A stretch of DNA of 64,000 bases from Rhizobium aethiopicum (GTDB taxonomy: Bacteria > Pseudomonadota > Alphaproteobacteria > Rhizobiales > Rhizobiaceae): the NCBI RefSeq assembly GCF_900094625.1, contig NZ_FMAJ01000006.1, forward strand, positions 248,001 through 312,000, in the 5' to 3' direction. A model generated the notes under the pieces. That model had not been told where the DNA came from, did not search any database, and was given only the letters and a program-made list of their open reading frames with translations. Shown here one piece after another: positions 54,083-63,136 of this stretch (its first letter is position 1; each line of letters starts with the position of its first letter). A program made the translations under genes and the position numbers.

Positions 54083-55597
54083 TTACTCCTGACGCGGAAA
54101 CCTCTGGTTTTCCTCCAGCACGTTCAGATCCATGTGGTTGCGCATATAGCGCTCCGAGGCTTTCTGCAGCGGCTGATAATCCCATGGGTAGTAGGCGCCG
54201 TTGCGCAACGCCGCATAGACCACCCAGCGCCGCGCCTGGCTCTCGCGCACGGCTGCGTCGAAATCGGAAAGGTTCCAGCGCCGCTCGGCCTGTTCGACAA
54301 GCCGCACCAAGGCGTCGGCATGCGCCGGGTCGGCCGCCAGATTCTCGAGTTCGTGCGGATCGGCATCGAGGTCGAACAGCATCGGCGGGTCCTTCTCGCA
54401 GAGCGAGAGCTTGTAGCGCCCGTCCCTGAGGCAGACGAGCGGCGCTTCGGAGCCTTCCGCGGCATATTCCATCGGCACGGGGCCGCGGCTGCCGGTGCCT
54501 TGGGCGAGCGCTGCAAGATTCCAACCCTCGGTCCACGGTCTCAGCGAGGCGATATCGATCCCGACGAGGCCGGCGAGCGTTGGCGTCACGTCGAGGGTGG
54601 AGACGGGCTGGTCGATGCGCTTCGGCTGCCAGCCCGGTGCCGCGATCATCAGCGGAACGCGGGCCGAGCCTTCGAAGAAGTTCATCTTGAACCAGAGACC
54701 GCGATCGCCGAGCATGTCGCCATGATCGGACACGAAGAGGATGATCGTGTTGTCGGCCATGTGGCTGCGTTCGAGGACATCGAGAATCTCGCCGATCTTT
54801 TCATCGACATAGGAGATGTTGGCGAAGTAGCCGCGTCTTGCCCGCCTGATCTGTTCGCGGCTGATGTCGAAAGCATCGTGGTCGCAGGCTTTCATCAGAC
54901 GCTGCGAATGCGGGTCCTGCTGATCGTAGGCGATCGGTGCAACCGCCGGGTCGAGGGCCGGGCAGTCCTCATAAAAATCCCAGAACTTGCGCCGTGCCAC
55001 GTAGGGGTCATGTGGATGCGTGAAGCTGACGGTCAGGCACCAGGGGCGCTCGTCATGGCCACGCGAGAGGTCGTAGAGTTTCCGCGTGGCGTGATAGGCG
55101 ACCTCGTCGTCATATTCCATCTGATTGGTGATTTCGGCGACGCCGGCGCCGGTGACCGAGCCGAGATTGTGGTACCACCAGTCGATGCGCTCGCCGGGCT
55201 TGGTATAGTCGGGCGTCCAACCGAAATCGGCCGGATAGATATCCGTCGTCAGGCGTTCTTCGAAGCCGTGAAGCTGGTCGGGCCCAACGAAGTGCATCTT
55301 GCCGGAAAGCGCCGTCTGATAGCCGGCCGCGCGCAGATGGTGGGCATAGGTCGGGATATCGGAGGCAAATTCGGCCGCATTGTCATAAACGCGCGTCCGG
55401 CTTGGCAATTGCCCGGACATGAAAGACGCCCGCGCCGGCGCGCAGAGCGGGCTTGCCGTATAGGTATTGGCGAAGCGCACCGAGCGCTCAGCCAATGATT
55501 TCAGATGCGGCGCGTGAAGAAAATCTGCCGGACCATCGGGAAAGAATGTCCCGTTCAACTGATCCACCATCAGGATGAGGATGTTCGGACGCGCCAT
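54083..55597 (-). CDS. betC: Choline sulfatase
   Basis: BetC hydrolyses choline-O-sulfate to choline and sulfate. The 504-residue product has the sulfatase signature CAPAR (the Cys becomes formylglycine) in SPLCAPARASFMSGQLPSR. It also has the metal-site motifs NILILMVDQLNG and SDHGDMLGDRGLWFKMNFFEG and the choline-sulfatase type tail with QPLQKASERYMRNHMDL. ATG at 55597 is preferred to 55603 because AGGA is spaced eight bases from it. It lies 18 bp after choX and is presumably co-transcribed, with the LysR gene divergent. betA, betB and betI are not in the window. Confidence 0.95.
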   Translation of the reverse strand: MARPNILILMVDQLNGTFFPDGPADFLHAPHLKSLAERSVRFANTYTASPLCAPARASFMSGQLPSRTRVYDNAAEFASDIPTYAHHLRAAGYQTALSGKMHFVGPDQLHGFEERLTTDIYPADFGWTPDYTKPGERIDWWYHNLGSVTGAGVAEITNQMEYDDEVAYHATRKLYDLSRGHDERPWCLTVSFTHPHDPYVARRKFWDFYEDCPALDPAVAPIAYDQQDPHSQRLMKACDHDAFDISREQIRRARRGYFANISYVDEKIGEILDVLERSHMADNTIILFVSDHGDMLGDRGLWFKMNFFEGSARVPLMIAAPGWQPKRIDQPVSTLDVTPTLAGLVGIDIASLRPWTEGWNLAALAQGTGSRGPVPMEYAAEGSEAPLVCLRDGRYKLSLCEKDPPMLFDLDADPHELENLAADPAHADALVRLVEQAERRWNLSDFDAAVRESQARRWVVYAALRNGAYYPWDYQPLQKASERYMRNHMDLNVLEENQRFPRQE

Positions 55598-55615
55598 GTG
55601 CATGATCCTGTCGTC

Positions 55616-56566
55616 TCAAAGGCCAAGGGAGGTATTGACTGCATCAAGGCCCGGTTTGCCGTCAAGTGTCGTAACACCGGCGAGCCAGGGCTCGATAGCC
55701 TTCGGATTGGCCTTGAGCCATGTGGTTGCTGCTGCCTTCGCATCTTCGCCGCCGAGGATTGCTCCCATCAGCGTGTTCTCCATGCCGATCTCGAAGGTTA
55801 GATTTTTCAGGAGCGTTGCCGCGTTGGGGCAGGTCGCCGGCCAGCCGGTGCGCGCCACCGTATACACTTCGGCGCCGCCGAAGTTCGCCCCGAAATAGGC
55901 ATCGCCGCCCGAGAGATATTCGATCGGGAAGCGCTCGTTCATCGGATGCGGCGCCCAGGCGAGGAAGACGACGGCGCTTTTGCTTTTCGCGGCGCGTTCG
56001 ACCTGGGCCAGCATCGCCTGTTCGCCGGATTCGACCAGCTTCCAGTCCTTGAGGCCGAAGTCATTCGCATCGATCATCTTCTGGATATTGCTGTTGGCCG
56101 GAGCACCCGGCTCTATACCGAAGATCTTGTGGTCGAAGTCGTCGGCGTGTTTTCGCAGATCGGCGAAATCCTTGACGCCCGTTTCAGCGACATAGGACGG
56201 AACAGCGAGCGTGAATTTCGCGCCTTCGAGGTTCCTGTTCATCACCTCTATTGCCTTGGCATTGGTCAGCTCGTCGATGAAGGCTTTCTGCGCCGGCATC
56301 CAATTTCCCAGAAAGACGTCGACCTCGCCGTTTTTCATCGACTGGTAGCCGATCGGCACAGACAGCGTCTTGATATCGGCCTCGTATCCAAGGGCATCGA
56401 GAATGACGCTGGCGACGCCGTTGGTGGCGGTGATGTCGGTCCAGCCGGGGTCTGACATGTGGATGGTCTTACAGGAGGCGGCGTCAGCGCCCCAGGCGCC
56501 GGAAAAAGAAACGGCGCTGAAAAGAAGGCTGGCCGCCAGGCGGTTCAACGCAGAAAGTGTCGTCAT
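55616..56566 (-). CDS. choX: Choline-type ABC transporter substrate-binding protein (ChoX-like)
   Basis: This periplasmic receptor belongs to the ChoX/OpuAC group. The 316-residue product has a signal peptide (about residues 1-26) and the family pattern HMSDPGWTDITATNG, VDVFLGNWMPAQ and VVFLAWAPHPMN. The aromatic box of S. meliloti ChoX (Trp43, Trp90, Trp205, one-residue shift here) is kept as Trp42, Trp89 and Trp204, and Asp45 as Asp44. The Tyr119 and Asn156 positions hold Phe118 and Ala155. The permease and ATPase genes choW and choV are not adjacent. The next gene is betC, so the ligand may be choline sulfate. Confidence 0.9.
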   Translation of the reverse strand: MTTLSALNRLAASLLFSAVSFSGAWGADAASCKTIHMSDPGWTDITATNGVASVILDALGYEADIKTLSVPIGYQSMKNGEVDVFLGNWMPAQKAFIDELTNAKAIEVMNRNLEGAKFTLAVPSYVAETGVKDFADLRKHADDFDHKIFGIEPGAPANSNIQKMIDANDFGLKDWKLVESGEQAMLAQVERAAKSKSAVVFLAWAPHPMNERFPIEYLSGGDAYFGANFGGAEVYTVARTGWPATCPNAATLLKNLTFEIGMENTLMGAILGGEDAKAAATTWLKANPKAIEPWLAGVTTLDGKPGLDAVNTSLGL

Positions 56567-56664
56567 GGTAGTTCCCCTTTTTTGCTATTTAATGCCTTTA
56601 TTGAAGCGGCTATCATTCCCTCTGTGAAGACGGCTTTTTTCCATGGATGCATAAAGGATTTTTT

Positions 56665-57570
56665 ATGTCAGAGCGTCTGCCGGAGCTGGGATGGATGCGC
56701 ATCTTCGTCGAGGTCGGCAGGCTCGGAAGCTTTTCCTCGGCTGCAACGCTTCTCGGGCTAACCCAGCCTGCAGTGAGCTACCAGATCCGCCGGCTGGAAG
56801 AGCAGTTCGGCGTCAGCCTGCTGCGCCGCCAGCATCGCGGCGTCGAACTAACCGCGGAAGGCGAACGGCTTCTGGAGGTGGCCGCCAAGGCGGTCGGCGA
56901 CATCGATGCGCTCGCCCGCAGCTTCCGTATCGAAGCCCAAAGGCCGGTCGTCAGGCTCAGAACCGATTATGCCTTCTCGGCACTTTGGCTGATTCCGCGC
57001 ATGGACGGATTCCGTCTTCTGCACCCGGAAACCGATATGCAGATCGTCGCGACGCAGAGGCTTGCGGCCGGCTTTCGCGACGAGGCAGATGTTGCGGTGG
57101 TTTTCGGTACGCGTGAGGAATTCGGCGCCATCGGCACGCTTCTGCTGCCCGAAAGGGTCGTGCCCGTCTGCACGCGCGGTTTCCTCGACCGCAACGGCCC
57201 TTTCAGCGACCCGGAACAGCTTGCCAAGGTGAGGCTCATTCATCTCGACGCGCCGCCGCCGTGGCCCTGGTTCGACTGGCGCAGGTATTTTGCCGAATTC
57301 TCGGTCCGGCGCGACGTCAATGCCGGCCGCGGCGATATCAGTTTCAATACCTACTCCCTGGTGATCCAAGCCGCTCTGAGCGAGCAGGGCGTGGCGATCG
57401 GCTGGATGGGGCTCGTCGATACGCTTCTTTCGAGCCGCATGCTGCTGCGAGCTGGCCCGCCGCTGGAGGCGCGCGACCGCGGTTACTGGCTGGTGCCTCC
57501 GCGATCCCCGAACGTCCACAGCGAGAGGCTCAGCGCCTGGCTATCGAATGAGGTGAAGAGGAATGATTAG
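56665..57570 (+). CDS. LysR-family regulator of choline-sulfate use
   Basis: The 301-residue protein has the LysR winged helix (GWMRIFVEVGRLGSFSSAATLLGLTQPAVSYQIRRLEEQFGVSLLRRQHRG, about residues 8-60) and an effector domain with RTDYAFSALWLIPRMDGFRLLHPETDMQIVATQR. This GcvA-like wording fits the choline-sulfatase transcription factor group. The ATG at 56665 has AGGA six bases ahead and is chosen over 56647. It is divergent from choX-betC across about 100 AT-rich bases, so it most likely activates them in response to choline sulfate or choline. Confidence 0.9.
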   Translation: MSERLPELGWMRIFVEVGRLGSFSSAATLLGLTQPAVSYQIRRLEEQFGVSLLRRQHRGVELTAEGERLLEVAAKAVGDIDALARSFRIEAQRPVVRLRTDYAFSALWLIPRMDGFRLLHPETDMQIVATQRLAAGFRDEADVAVVFGTREEFGAIGTLLLPERVVPVCTRGFLDRNGPFSDPEQLAKVRLIHLDAPPPWPWFDWRRYFAEFSVRRDVNAGRGDISFNTYSLVIQAALSEQGVAIGWMGLVDTLLSSRMLLRAGPPLEARDRGYWLVPPRSPNVHSERLSAWLSNEVKRND

Positions 57571-57660
57571 CGGGGGTTGCATTTCTCCTCGGAAGAAGCC
57601 TTGTCATCAGCGGCGGCGCTCGACATTGTGGGAACGAATCCATAGCGAAGGTGCTGCAGC

Positions 57661-57861
57661 ATGCGAACGACTGGATATGTCATCGGACTGATCATGGTCC
57701 TGTTCGGCCTGATCTGGATCGGCCAGGGAAGCGGCTATTTTCCCTATCCGGCGTCGAGTTTCATGATCGCCCAACCGATCTGGATGCTCTGGGGCGCCAT
57801 TCTGGCGGCCGCCGGCATCGTCGTGATGGTCATCATCTCGCGGCTGCACCGCAGAGGATAA
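57661..57861 (+). CDS. Small two-helix membrane protein (66 aa)
   Basis: The product begins MRTTGYVIGLIMVLFGLIWIGQG and has a second hydrophobic segment, PIWMLWGAILAAAGIVVMVIISR, with a basic end (RLHRRG). The motif GQGSGYFPYP between the helices occurs in short conserved membrane proteins of many proteobacteria, whose function I cannot name. AAGGTG lies eight bases before the ATG. It is 62 bp ahead of the aldolase gene. Confidence 0.75.
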   Translation: MRTTGYVIGLIMVLFGLIWIGQGSGYFPYPASSFMIAQPIWMLWGAILAAAGIVVMVIISRLHRRG

Positions 57862-57923
57862 ATTGCTGCTGCCGTTTGGCGGCAATCCGGCCGTTGACGG
57901 CCTGTCGAAATGAGGAGAATGGC

Positions 57924-58718
57924 ATGAGCGCAGCTGAAATCGACGGTTTTGCCGACCGGATCAGGAAGCACCAGGCCGGCATGATCTCTGCCTGGGTCGG
58001 CATCCCCGACGCCATGCTCGTCAACCATCTGGCGCAGGAAGCTTTCGATGCAGTCGTGCTGGATATGCAGCACGGCATGTGGGACATGCAGTCGGCGGCA
58101 AACGCCGTCGCTCAGACGCGTCTTGCCGGCAAGCCGGCCATTGCGCGCATTCCCGTCGGCGATTTCGCCTCGGCTTCACGGCTGCTCGATGCCGGTGCCT
58201 CCGGTATCATCGCGCCGATGATCAATTCGGCCGAGGATGCGCGAGCCCTGGTCAGGACCACGAAATATCCGCCCCTCGGAGAGCGCAGCTGGGGACCCTC
58301 ATTGGCGTTGAACCATACCGGTCTGTCGGCCGATGCCTATCTCAGGAGCGCCAACGAGCTCACCGTCGCCATCGCCATGGTTGAAACCCGCTCGGCTCTC
58401 GACGCGATCGACGGCATTCTCGGCGTCACCGGCATCGACGGCATCTTTGTCGGCCCCGCCGATCTTTCGATTGCGCTGTCGAACGGCGACCAGGTAGCAC
58501 CGAACGCCGCCGAGATCGACAGCGCCATGCGGCATGCCGTTTCGCGCTGCCGCGCCCACGGCAAGTTCGCCTGCGCCTATGCCGGCGATGGCGAGCGGGC
58601 CGGCGAATTGCTGAAATTCGGCTTCGATCTGGTCATCGCCGGCGCCGAGACCGTGCAGCTGCGTGCCGGTGCCAGCCGGGCGATCAATGCTGCGCGCAGG
58701 ATTGCGTCGGGCGGCTAA
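57924..58718 (+). CDS. HpcH/HpaI-family aldolase
   Basis: Members cleave 4-hydroxy-2-oxo acids such as 4-hydroxy-2-oxoheptanedioate to pyruvate and an aldehyde with a divalent metal. The 264-residue product has the catalytic Arg/His region VVLDMQHGMWDMQSAANAV, the metal Glu in VAIAMVETRSALDAIDGIL and Asp in FVGPADLSIALSNG. GAGGAGA is six bases before the ATG at 57924; the longer frame upstream is not supported. No meta-cleavage genes are near, so the natural substrate is open. Confidence 0.88.
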   Translation: MSAAEIDGFADRIRKHQAGMISAWVGIPDAMLVNHLAQEAFDAVVLDMQHGMWDMQSAANAVAQTRLAGKPAIARIPVGDFASASRLLDAGASGIIAPMINSAEDARALVRTTKYPPLGERSWGPSLALNHTGLSADAYLRSANELTVAIAMVETRSALDAIDGILGVTGIDGIFVGPADLSIALSNGDQVAPNAAEIDSAMRHAVSRCRAHGKFACAYAGDGERAGELLKFGFDLVIAGAETVQLRAGASRAINAARRIASGG

Positions 58719-58733
58719 GCACGTTTCAGCCGC
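58711..58733. terminator. Possible hairpin at the convergent aldolase / spermidine-synthase-like ends
   Basis: Six-base arms GCGGCT / AGCCGC enclose both stop codons of two convergent genes. It is short and lacks a T run, so the call is weak. Confidence 0.35.
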
Positions 58734-59403
58734 GCGATTTGACGGCCAACCAGACCACGTGGCGGGCGCCACGTTTGCGGTTGGCGCGGGTGTTGACGAC
58801 GTCGACAGAAAAGCCGCTGTCCTTGAGCCGGCGTGTGAAATTGGGATCGGGGCCGGACGACCAGACCGCGAGCACGCCGCCGGGGCGAAGTGCGTCGCGG
58901 GCGGCGCGAAGGCCGTGAAAATCGTAGAGCCTGTCATTGGATTTGCGGGTCAGCCCGTCCGGGCCGTTGTCGACGTCGAGCAGGATCGCGTCATAGCCTG
59001 CCTTGCCGGCACGGATCGCCTCGCCCACATCGCCCTGATGGATGCCGACGCGCGGATCGTCGAGACAGCCCCTGAAGACCTCGGCCATCGGCCCGCGCGC
59101 CCAGGCGACGACGGCGGGCACGAGTTCGGCGACGGTGACGCCGGCATCTTCGGGAAGGACGGCGAGGGCGGCACGCAGGGTAAAGCCCATGCCGAGCCCG
59201 CCGATCAGGATTCTCGGCTTCGGATGCGCCTTGATCCGCTCCAAGGACAGCGTTGCCAGCGCTTCCTCCGAGCCGCTGAGGCGGCTGTTCATCAACTCGT
59301 TGGCGCCAAGCATGATCGAGAATTCGCTGCCGCGCCGCTTCAGCCTGAGCTCACCGTCTTCGCCGGGAATTGTCGCGGAATCGAGCTGGATCCAGGGCAG
59401 CAT
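58726..59403 (-). CDS. Spermidine-synthase-like methyltransferase-fold protein
   Basis: The 225-residue product has a Rossmann nucleotide-binding core: PRILIGGLGMGFTLRAAL (the SAM/dcSAM loop), VTVAELVPAVVAWA, the acidic loop of DAILLDVDNGPDGL and GGVLAVWSSGPDPNFTRRL. It lacks the full N-terminal domain of true spermidine synthases, so polyamine synthesis should not be assumed. It stands alone, converging on the aldolase gene. Confidence 0.7.
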   Translation of the reverse strand: MLPWIQLDSATIPGEDGELRLKRRGSEFSIMLGANELMNSRLSGSEEALATLSLERIKAHPKPRILIGGLGMGFTLRAALAVLPEDAGVTVAELVPAVVAWARGPMAEVFRGCLDDPRVGIHQGDVGEAIRAGKAGYDAILLDVDNGPDGLTRKSNDRLYDFHGLRAARDALRPGGVLAVWSSGPDPNFTRRLKDSGFSVDVVNTRANRKRGARHVVWLAVKSRG

Positions 59404-59472
59404 GACGTTTTCGCCTCACAGGAAAGGGACCGTCCCCTAGCACAGGGCGAAGAGCGAGGCCAGCAAGCCGCC

Positions 59473-60372
59473 TCAGACCATCCGCATGAAATGCCCCGGT
59501 TCCGCTTCGACAATCTCGTCCTGCGGTGCGGCGGAACGGCGGCGGACTTCGTCGACCTCGTCGGGCCTCAGGCGCGCCTTCGGATCGTTGAAGCGGACAT
59601 CGGGATCGGGCACGGCCGAAAGCAGCAGCCTTGTATAGGGATGCAGCGGATTGTCGATCACCCGAGCGGTGCTGCCCCATTCGACGATCTGGCCGGCATA
59701 CATCACCGCGATGTCTTCGGCGACATAGCGGGCGGTGGCGATGTCATGGGTGATGTAGAGCAGGCCGAGGTTCATCTCCTGCTTCATCTCGTTCAACAGG
59801 TTGAGCACGCCGAGGCGCACCGAAACGTCGAGCATCGAGGTCGGTTCGTCCGCCACGATCACCTCAGGCTTGACGGCAAGGGCGCGTGCGATGTTGACGC
59901 GCTGGCGCTGCCCGCCGGAGAGCTCATGCGGATATCTCGGCGCGACGAGATCGGGATCGAGCCTGACGCGCCGGAGCAGTTCGCGGATCGTCGAGTCGAT
60001 GTCGGCCCCTTTGACGTCCGGGCGATGCAGCTTCAGCGGCCGCCTGAGGTGGTGGCCTATCGTGTGGGCCGGGTTGAGCGAAGCGAACGGATCCTGGAAG
60101 ATCATCTGCACGGAGCGGCGATAACGGGCGATTTCGTCCGTCTTGGCGCCTTCGACCGGGCGGCCCTTGTAGAGGATCTGCCCCGATGTCGGTTGATACT
60201 CGCGCATCGCCATCCGGGCGCAGGTGGTCTTGCCGCTGCCGGATTCGCCGACGAGCGCCAATGCTCGGCCGGCATGCAGCGAAAAGGAGATCGAGCGGGC
60301 GGCATGGACGGCGGATGCGCCGTGGCCGAAAGTCTTGGTTACCTGGTCTAGAGCGAGGATGGCATTGCTCAT
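59473..60372 (-). CDS. Oligopeptide-type ABC transporter ATP-binding protein (DppF-like)
   Basis: One of two ATPases of a peptide/nickel/opine (PepT) type importer. The 299-residue product has Walker A GESGSGKTT, the signature LSGGQRQRVNIARAL, Walker B VIVADEPTSMLD and a C-terminal NPLHPYTRLLLSAVPDPD segment (the PYTRLL-type oligopeptide extension). Its start overlaps the DppD-like stop by four bases. Confidence 0.92.
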   Translation of the reverse strand: MSNAILALDQVTKTFGHGASAVHAARSISFSLHAGRALALVGESGSGKTTCARMAMREYQPTSGQILYKGRPVEGAKTDEIARYRRSVQMIFQDPFASLNPAHTIGHHLRRPLKLHRPDVKGADIDSTIRELLRRVRLDPDLVAPRYPHELSGGQRQRVNIARALAVKPEVIVADEPTSMLDVSVRLGVLNLLNEMKQEMNLGLLYITHDIATARYVAEDIAVMYAGQIVEWGSTARVIDNPLHPYTRLLLSAVPDPDVRFNDPKARLRPDEVDEVRRRSAAPQDEIVEAEPGHFMRMV

Positions 60373-61172
60373 AGCAGCACGCCTCCATGAAGCGATGGGA
60401 AGGAGGCCCAGAGCTTTTTCGTGTAGGCGTGCTTCGGCACCTTGTAGATCGCCTCGGCGCCGTTCTGCTCGACAAGCTTGCCCGCGAGCATGATGCCGAT
60501 GCGATCGCAGAACTGCACCATCAGCCCGAGATCGTGAGTGATGAACAGCACCGAGAAGCCGAAGCTGCGGCGCAGCTCGTTGATGCGCTGCAGGATCTCG
60601 CGCTGGACGACGACATCGAGCGCCGTCGTCGGCTCGTCCATGACGACGAGTTTCGGATCGAGCGCCATGCAGATGGCGATGACGATGCGCTGGCGCATGC
60701 CGCCGGAAAACTGGTGCGGATAGTCGCGCATGCGGTCCGGCGCGATATCGACCAGTTTCAGCATCTCGGCGGTGCGCTCGCGGGCTTGCACGCGGCTCAT
60801 GTTCTTATGCGTGCGCAGCACGTCATAGAATTGCGTCTCGACGCGCAGCACCGGGTTCAGCGAATTCATGGCGCTCTGGAAGACCATCGCGACTTCGCGC
60901 CAGCGGAAGGCGGCAAGCGCCTGCCGGTCGAGACCGAGCACGTCGCGGCCGTCGAGCAGGATGCGGCTGTCCTTGCGGATCAGCGCCGGTGGCCTGTGCA
61001 GGCGGCTGATGGCGAAGGCGATGGTGCTCTTGCCGCAGCCGGATTCGCCGGCAAGTCCGAAGACCTCGCCGGGCGCGACATCGAAGCTGACGTCGTCGAC
61101 CGCGCGGAAATCCTTCTCCTCGCCGATATAATCAATGGTGAGGTTCCTCACCGAAAGCAGCGGCTGCGTCAC
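60369..61172 (-). CDS. Oligopeptide-type ABC transporter ATP-binding protein (DppD-like)
   Basis: The second ATPase, 267 residues from a GTG (61172) with GGAGGG about seven bases ahead; the frame is open upstream but overlaps the permease. Motifs are Walker A GESGCGKSTIAFAI, the signature FSGGMRQRIVIAICMAL, Walker B LVVMDEPTTALDVV and the switch FITHD. GTGA overlap with the permease upstream and ATGA with the DppF-like gene show coupling. The product ends about ten residues sooner than the usual DppD. Confidence 0.9.
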   Translation of the reverse strand: MTQPLLSVRNLTIDYIGEEKDFRAVDDVSFDVAPGEVFGLAGESGCGKSTIAFAISRLHRPPALIRKDSRILLDGRDVLGLDRQALAAFRWREVAMVFQSAMNSLNPVLRVETQFYDVLRTHKNMSRVQARERTAEMLKLVDIAPDRMRDYPHQFSGGMRQRIVIAICMALDPKLVVMDEPTTALDVVVQREILQRINELRRSFGFSVLFITHDLGLMVQFCDRIGIMLAGKLVEQNGAEAIYKVPKHAYTKKLWASFPSLHGGVLL

Positions 61173-62047
61173 AGGCGGCCCTCCCCGGAGCGGACGAGCA
61201 GCGACCAGCGCTTCAGGTGATTGCCAGTGCGCAGACGCGGATTGGCGATCTCGTCGACGGCGAAATTGAGCAGCGACATGCCGATGCCGAGGAAGGCGAG
61301 CGCGAAGCAGGGGGTGAGGATATCCCACCAGGCACCGACCGAAAGGGCCGAGGCCTTCTGGGCATTGTAGAGCATCGTGCCCCAGGAGATCGCTTTGGGA
61401 TCGCCGAGTCCGAGGAACTCCAGCGTCGCCTCTGTGATAATCGCGAAGATGACGCTGCCGATGAAATTGATGCCGACGATCGAGATGACGTTGGGGAAGA
61501 TCTCGAATGTCATGATGCGCCACTGCGGCTCGCCCATCATCTCGGCCGATTTGACGAAATCCTTCTGTTTGACCGAGAGCGTCTCGGCACGGGTGACGCG
61601 TGCCCCCCAGGCCCAGGAGGTGGCGCCGAGGATGAGGGCGATGACAAGCGGACTGGCCTGGCCAATGAAGGCGGCGAGCACGAGCAGCAGCGGCAGGTTC
61701 GGAACGACGAGCACCATGTTGGTGAAGAAGCTGATGATCTCATCGGTCTTGCCGCCGCGATAACCGGAGATGATGCCGAGCGCGGTGCCGACGAAGGTGA
61801 TCAGCAGGCCGGCGCCGAAGCCGACGGCAAGCGAGGTGCGGGCGCCGTAGAGCAGCCGGGCGAAGACGTCCTGGCCGATGCGGGTGGTTCCGAGCAGATG
61901 ATCGAGCGATGGCGGCCGGTGCGGCCTGCCGGTGCGGGCGGCGGGGTCATATTGCGTCAGCAGCGGCGCCGCGATCGCAACGACGACGATGACGGCAATG
62001 ATGACGAGGCCGGTGAGCGCCTTGCGGTTTCGAAGCAGGGCCTTCAT
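61169..62047 (-). CDS. Oligopeptide-type ABC transporter permease (DppC-like)
   Basis: The 292-residue inner-membrane protein has the DppC/OppC pattern: an N-terminal helix, LLGTTRIGQDVFARLLYGARTSLAVGFGA, the EAA-type loop GARVTRAETLSVKQKDFVKSAEMMGE and a final ITEATLEFLGLGDPKAISWGTML. It starts one base after the DppB-like stop. Confidence 0.92.
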   Translation of the reverse strand: MKALLRNRKALTGLVIIAVIVVVAIAAPLLTQYDPAARTGRPHRPPSLDHLLGTTRIGQDVFARLLYGARTSLAVGFGAGLLITFVGTALGIISGYRGGKTDEIISFFTNMVLVVPNLPLLLVLAAFIGQASPLVIALILGATSWAWGARVTRAETLSVKQKDFVKSAEMMGEPQWRIMTFEIFPNVISIVGINFIGSVIFAIITEATLEFLGLGDPKAISWGTMLYNAQKASALSVGAWWDILTPCFALAFLGIGMSLLNFAVDEIANPRLRTGNHLKRWSLLVRSGEGRL

Positions 62048-62048
62048 T

Positions 62049-63026
62049 TCATGCTCCCTTCAGCCGCGGGTCGAGCAGGACATAACTCACGTCGACGATG
62101 AAATTGGCGATCAGCATGGTCGCGGTCATGATGAGGAGCTGGCCTTGGATGACCGGGTAATCGCGGGCGAGGATCGCCTGGTAGAGAATGTTGCCGAGGC
62201 CGGGATAGTTGTAGACGACCTCCGTCACCAGCGAGCCGCCGAGGATGGTGCCGATGGCGATGGCAAGGCTGGAGACGGTCGGCAGCAGGGCATTGCGCGC
62301 CGCATACCAGAGCATCACATGCCGGTCGGACAGACCCTTGGCGCGGGCCATCACGATATAGTCCTCGCCGAGGAGATTGATCATGTTGTTGCGCATGGTG
62401 ACGGTGAAGCCGCCGATCAGCACGGTGCAGAGGGTCACCATCGGCAGGATGCCATGATAGGCAACGCTGCCGATATATTGCAGGCTGAAGGCCGGATCGA
62501 GCGAGGGATCGGCGGCATAGCCGTTCGGGAACCAGCCAAGCGTGAAGCCGAAGATGAAGAGCACGATCAGCGAGGTGACCACTGCTGGTACCGAGGTCGC
62601 GAAGATCGCGCCGACGGAGACGACGACATCGAACCTGCTGCCGCGCCGCCAGGCGGCGACGATGCCGAGCAAGGTGCCGAGCGCGAAGCTGACGATGGTC
62701 GCCGTTCCCATCAGGCCGATGGTCCAGACGAGCGCATGGCCGAGCACCGAGGTGACCGGCAGCGGGAAATATTTGATCGAGCGGCCGAGATCGCCGGTGA
62801 AGATGCTGCCAAGATAGGTGAGATACTGCTGCCAGAGCGGTCCGTCGATGAAGCCGAAGGTGAGCTTCAGCGCCTGCAGGCTTTCCGGCGGCAATTCGGC
62901 GCCGGCGCTCGAAAACATGATCTGCACGGGATCGCCCGGCATCAGCCGGGGCAGGAAGAAATTGATCGTCGCTGCCGCGATGAAGGCCGCCATATAGAAG
63001 ACGAGGCGGCGAAGCAGAAAAGCCAT
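62049..63026 (-). CDS. Oligopeptide-type ABC transporter permease (DppB-like)
   Basis: The 325-residue permease starts MAFLLRRLVFYMAAF and has the DppB hallmarks NFFLPRLMPGDPVQIMF, GDLGRSIKYFPLPV and the EAA loop MARAKGLSDRHVMLWYAARNALLPTVSSLAI. The ATG at 63026 has GGAG six bases ahead; an alternative start at 63068 would lie within the intergenic repeat. It is separated from the binding-protein gene by 110 bp. Confidence 0.92.
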   Translation of the reverse strand: MAFLLRRLVFYMAAFIAAATINFFLPRLMPGDPVQIMFSSAGAELPPESLQALKLTFGFIDGPLWQQYLTYLGSIFTGDLGRSIKYFPLPVTSVLGHALVWTIGLMGTATIVSFALGTLLGIVAAWRRGSRFDVVVSVGAIFATSVPAVVTSLIVLFIFGFTLGWFPNGYAADPSLDPAFSLQYIGSVAYHGILPMVTLCTVLIGGFTVTMRNNMINLLGEDYIVMARAKGLSDRHVMLWYAARNALLPTVSSLAIAIGTILGGSLVTEVVYNYPGLGNILYQAILARDYPVIQGQLLIMTATMLIANFIVDVSYVLLDPRLKGA

Positions 63027-63043
63027 GGGAACTCCGTCGTGAC

Positions 63044-63123
63044 GGGAGTGGCGTTTCTGGATGAGCATGATGTCTTCCGAAAACCGCTAACACTTTTCGG
63101 CATCATGCTTCGACGCCACTCCC
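63044..63123. repeat. Nested inverted repeat between binding-protein and permease genes
   Basis: Three nested arm pairs make one long hairpin: GGGAGTGGCGT / ACGCCACTCCC (63044-63054 and 63113-63123), AGCATGATG / CATCATGCT (63064-63072 and 63101-63109) and CCGAAAA / TTTTCGG (63077-63083 and 63094-63100). The inner part resembles intergenic palindromes common in rhizobial genomes. It lies within the transporter operon, 3' of the binding-protein gene, where it should protect its message and reduce read-through. Confidence 0.75.
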
Positions 63124-63136
63124 GAGATCATGATGC

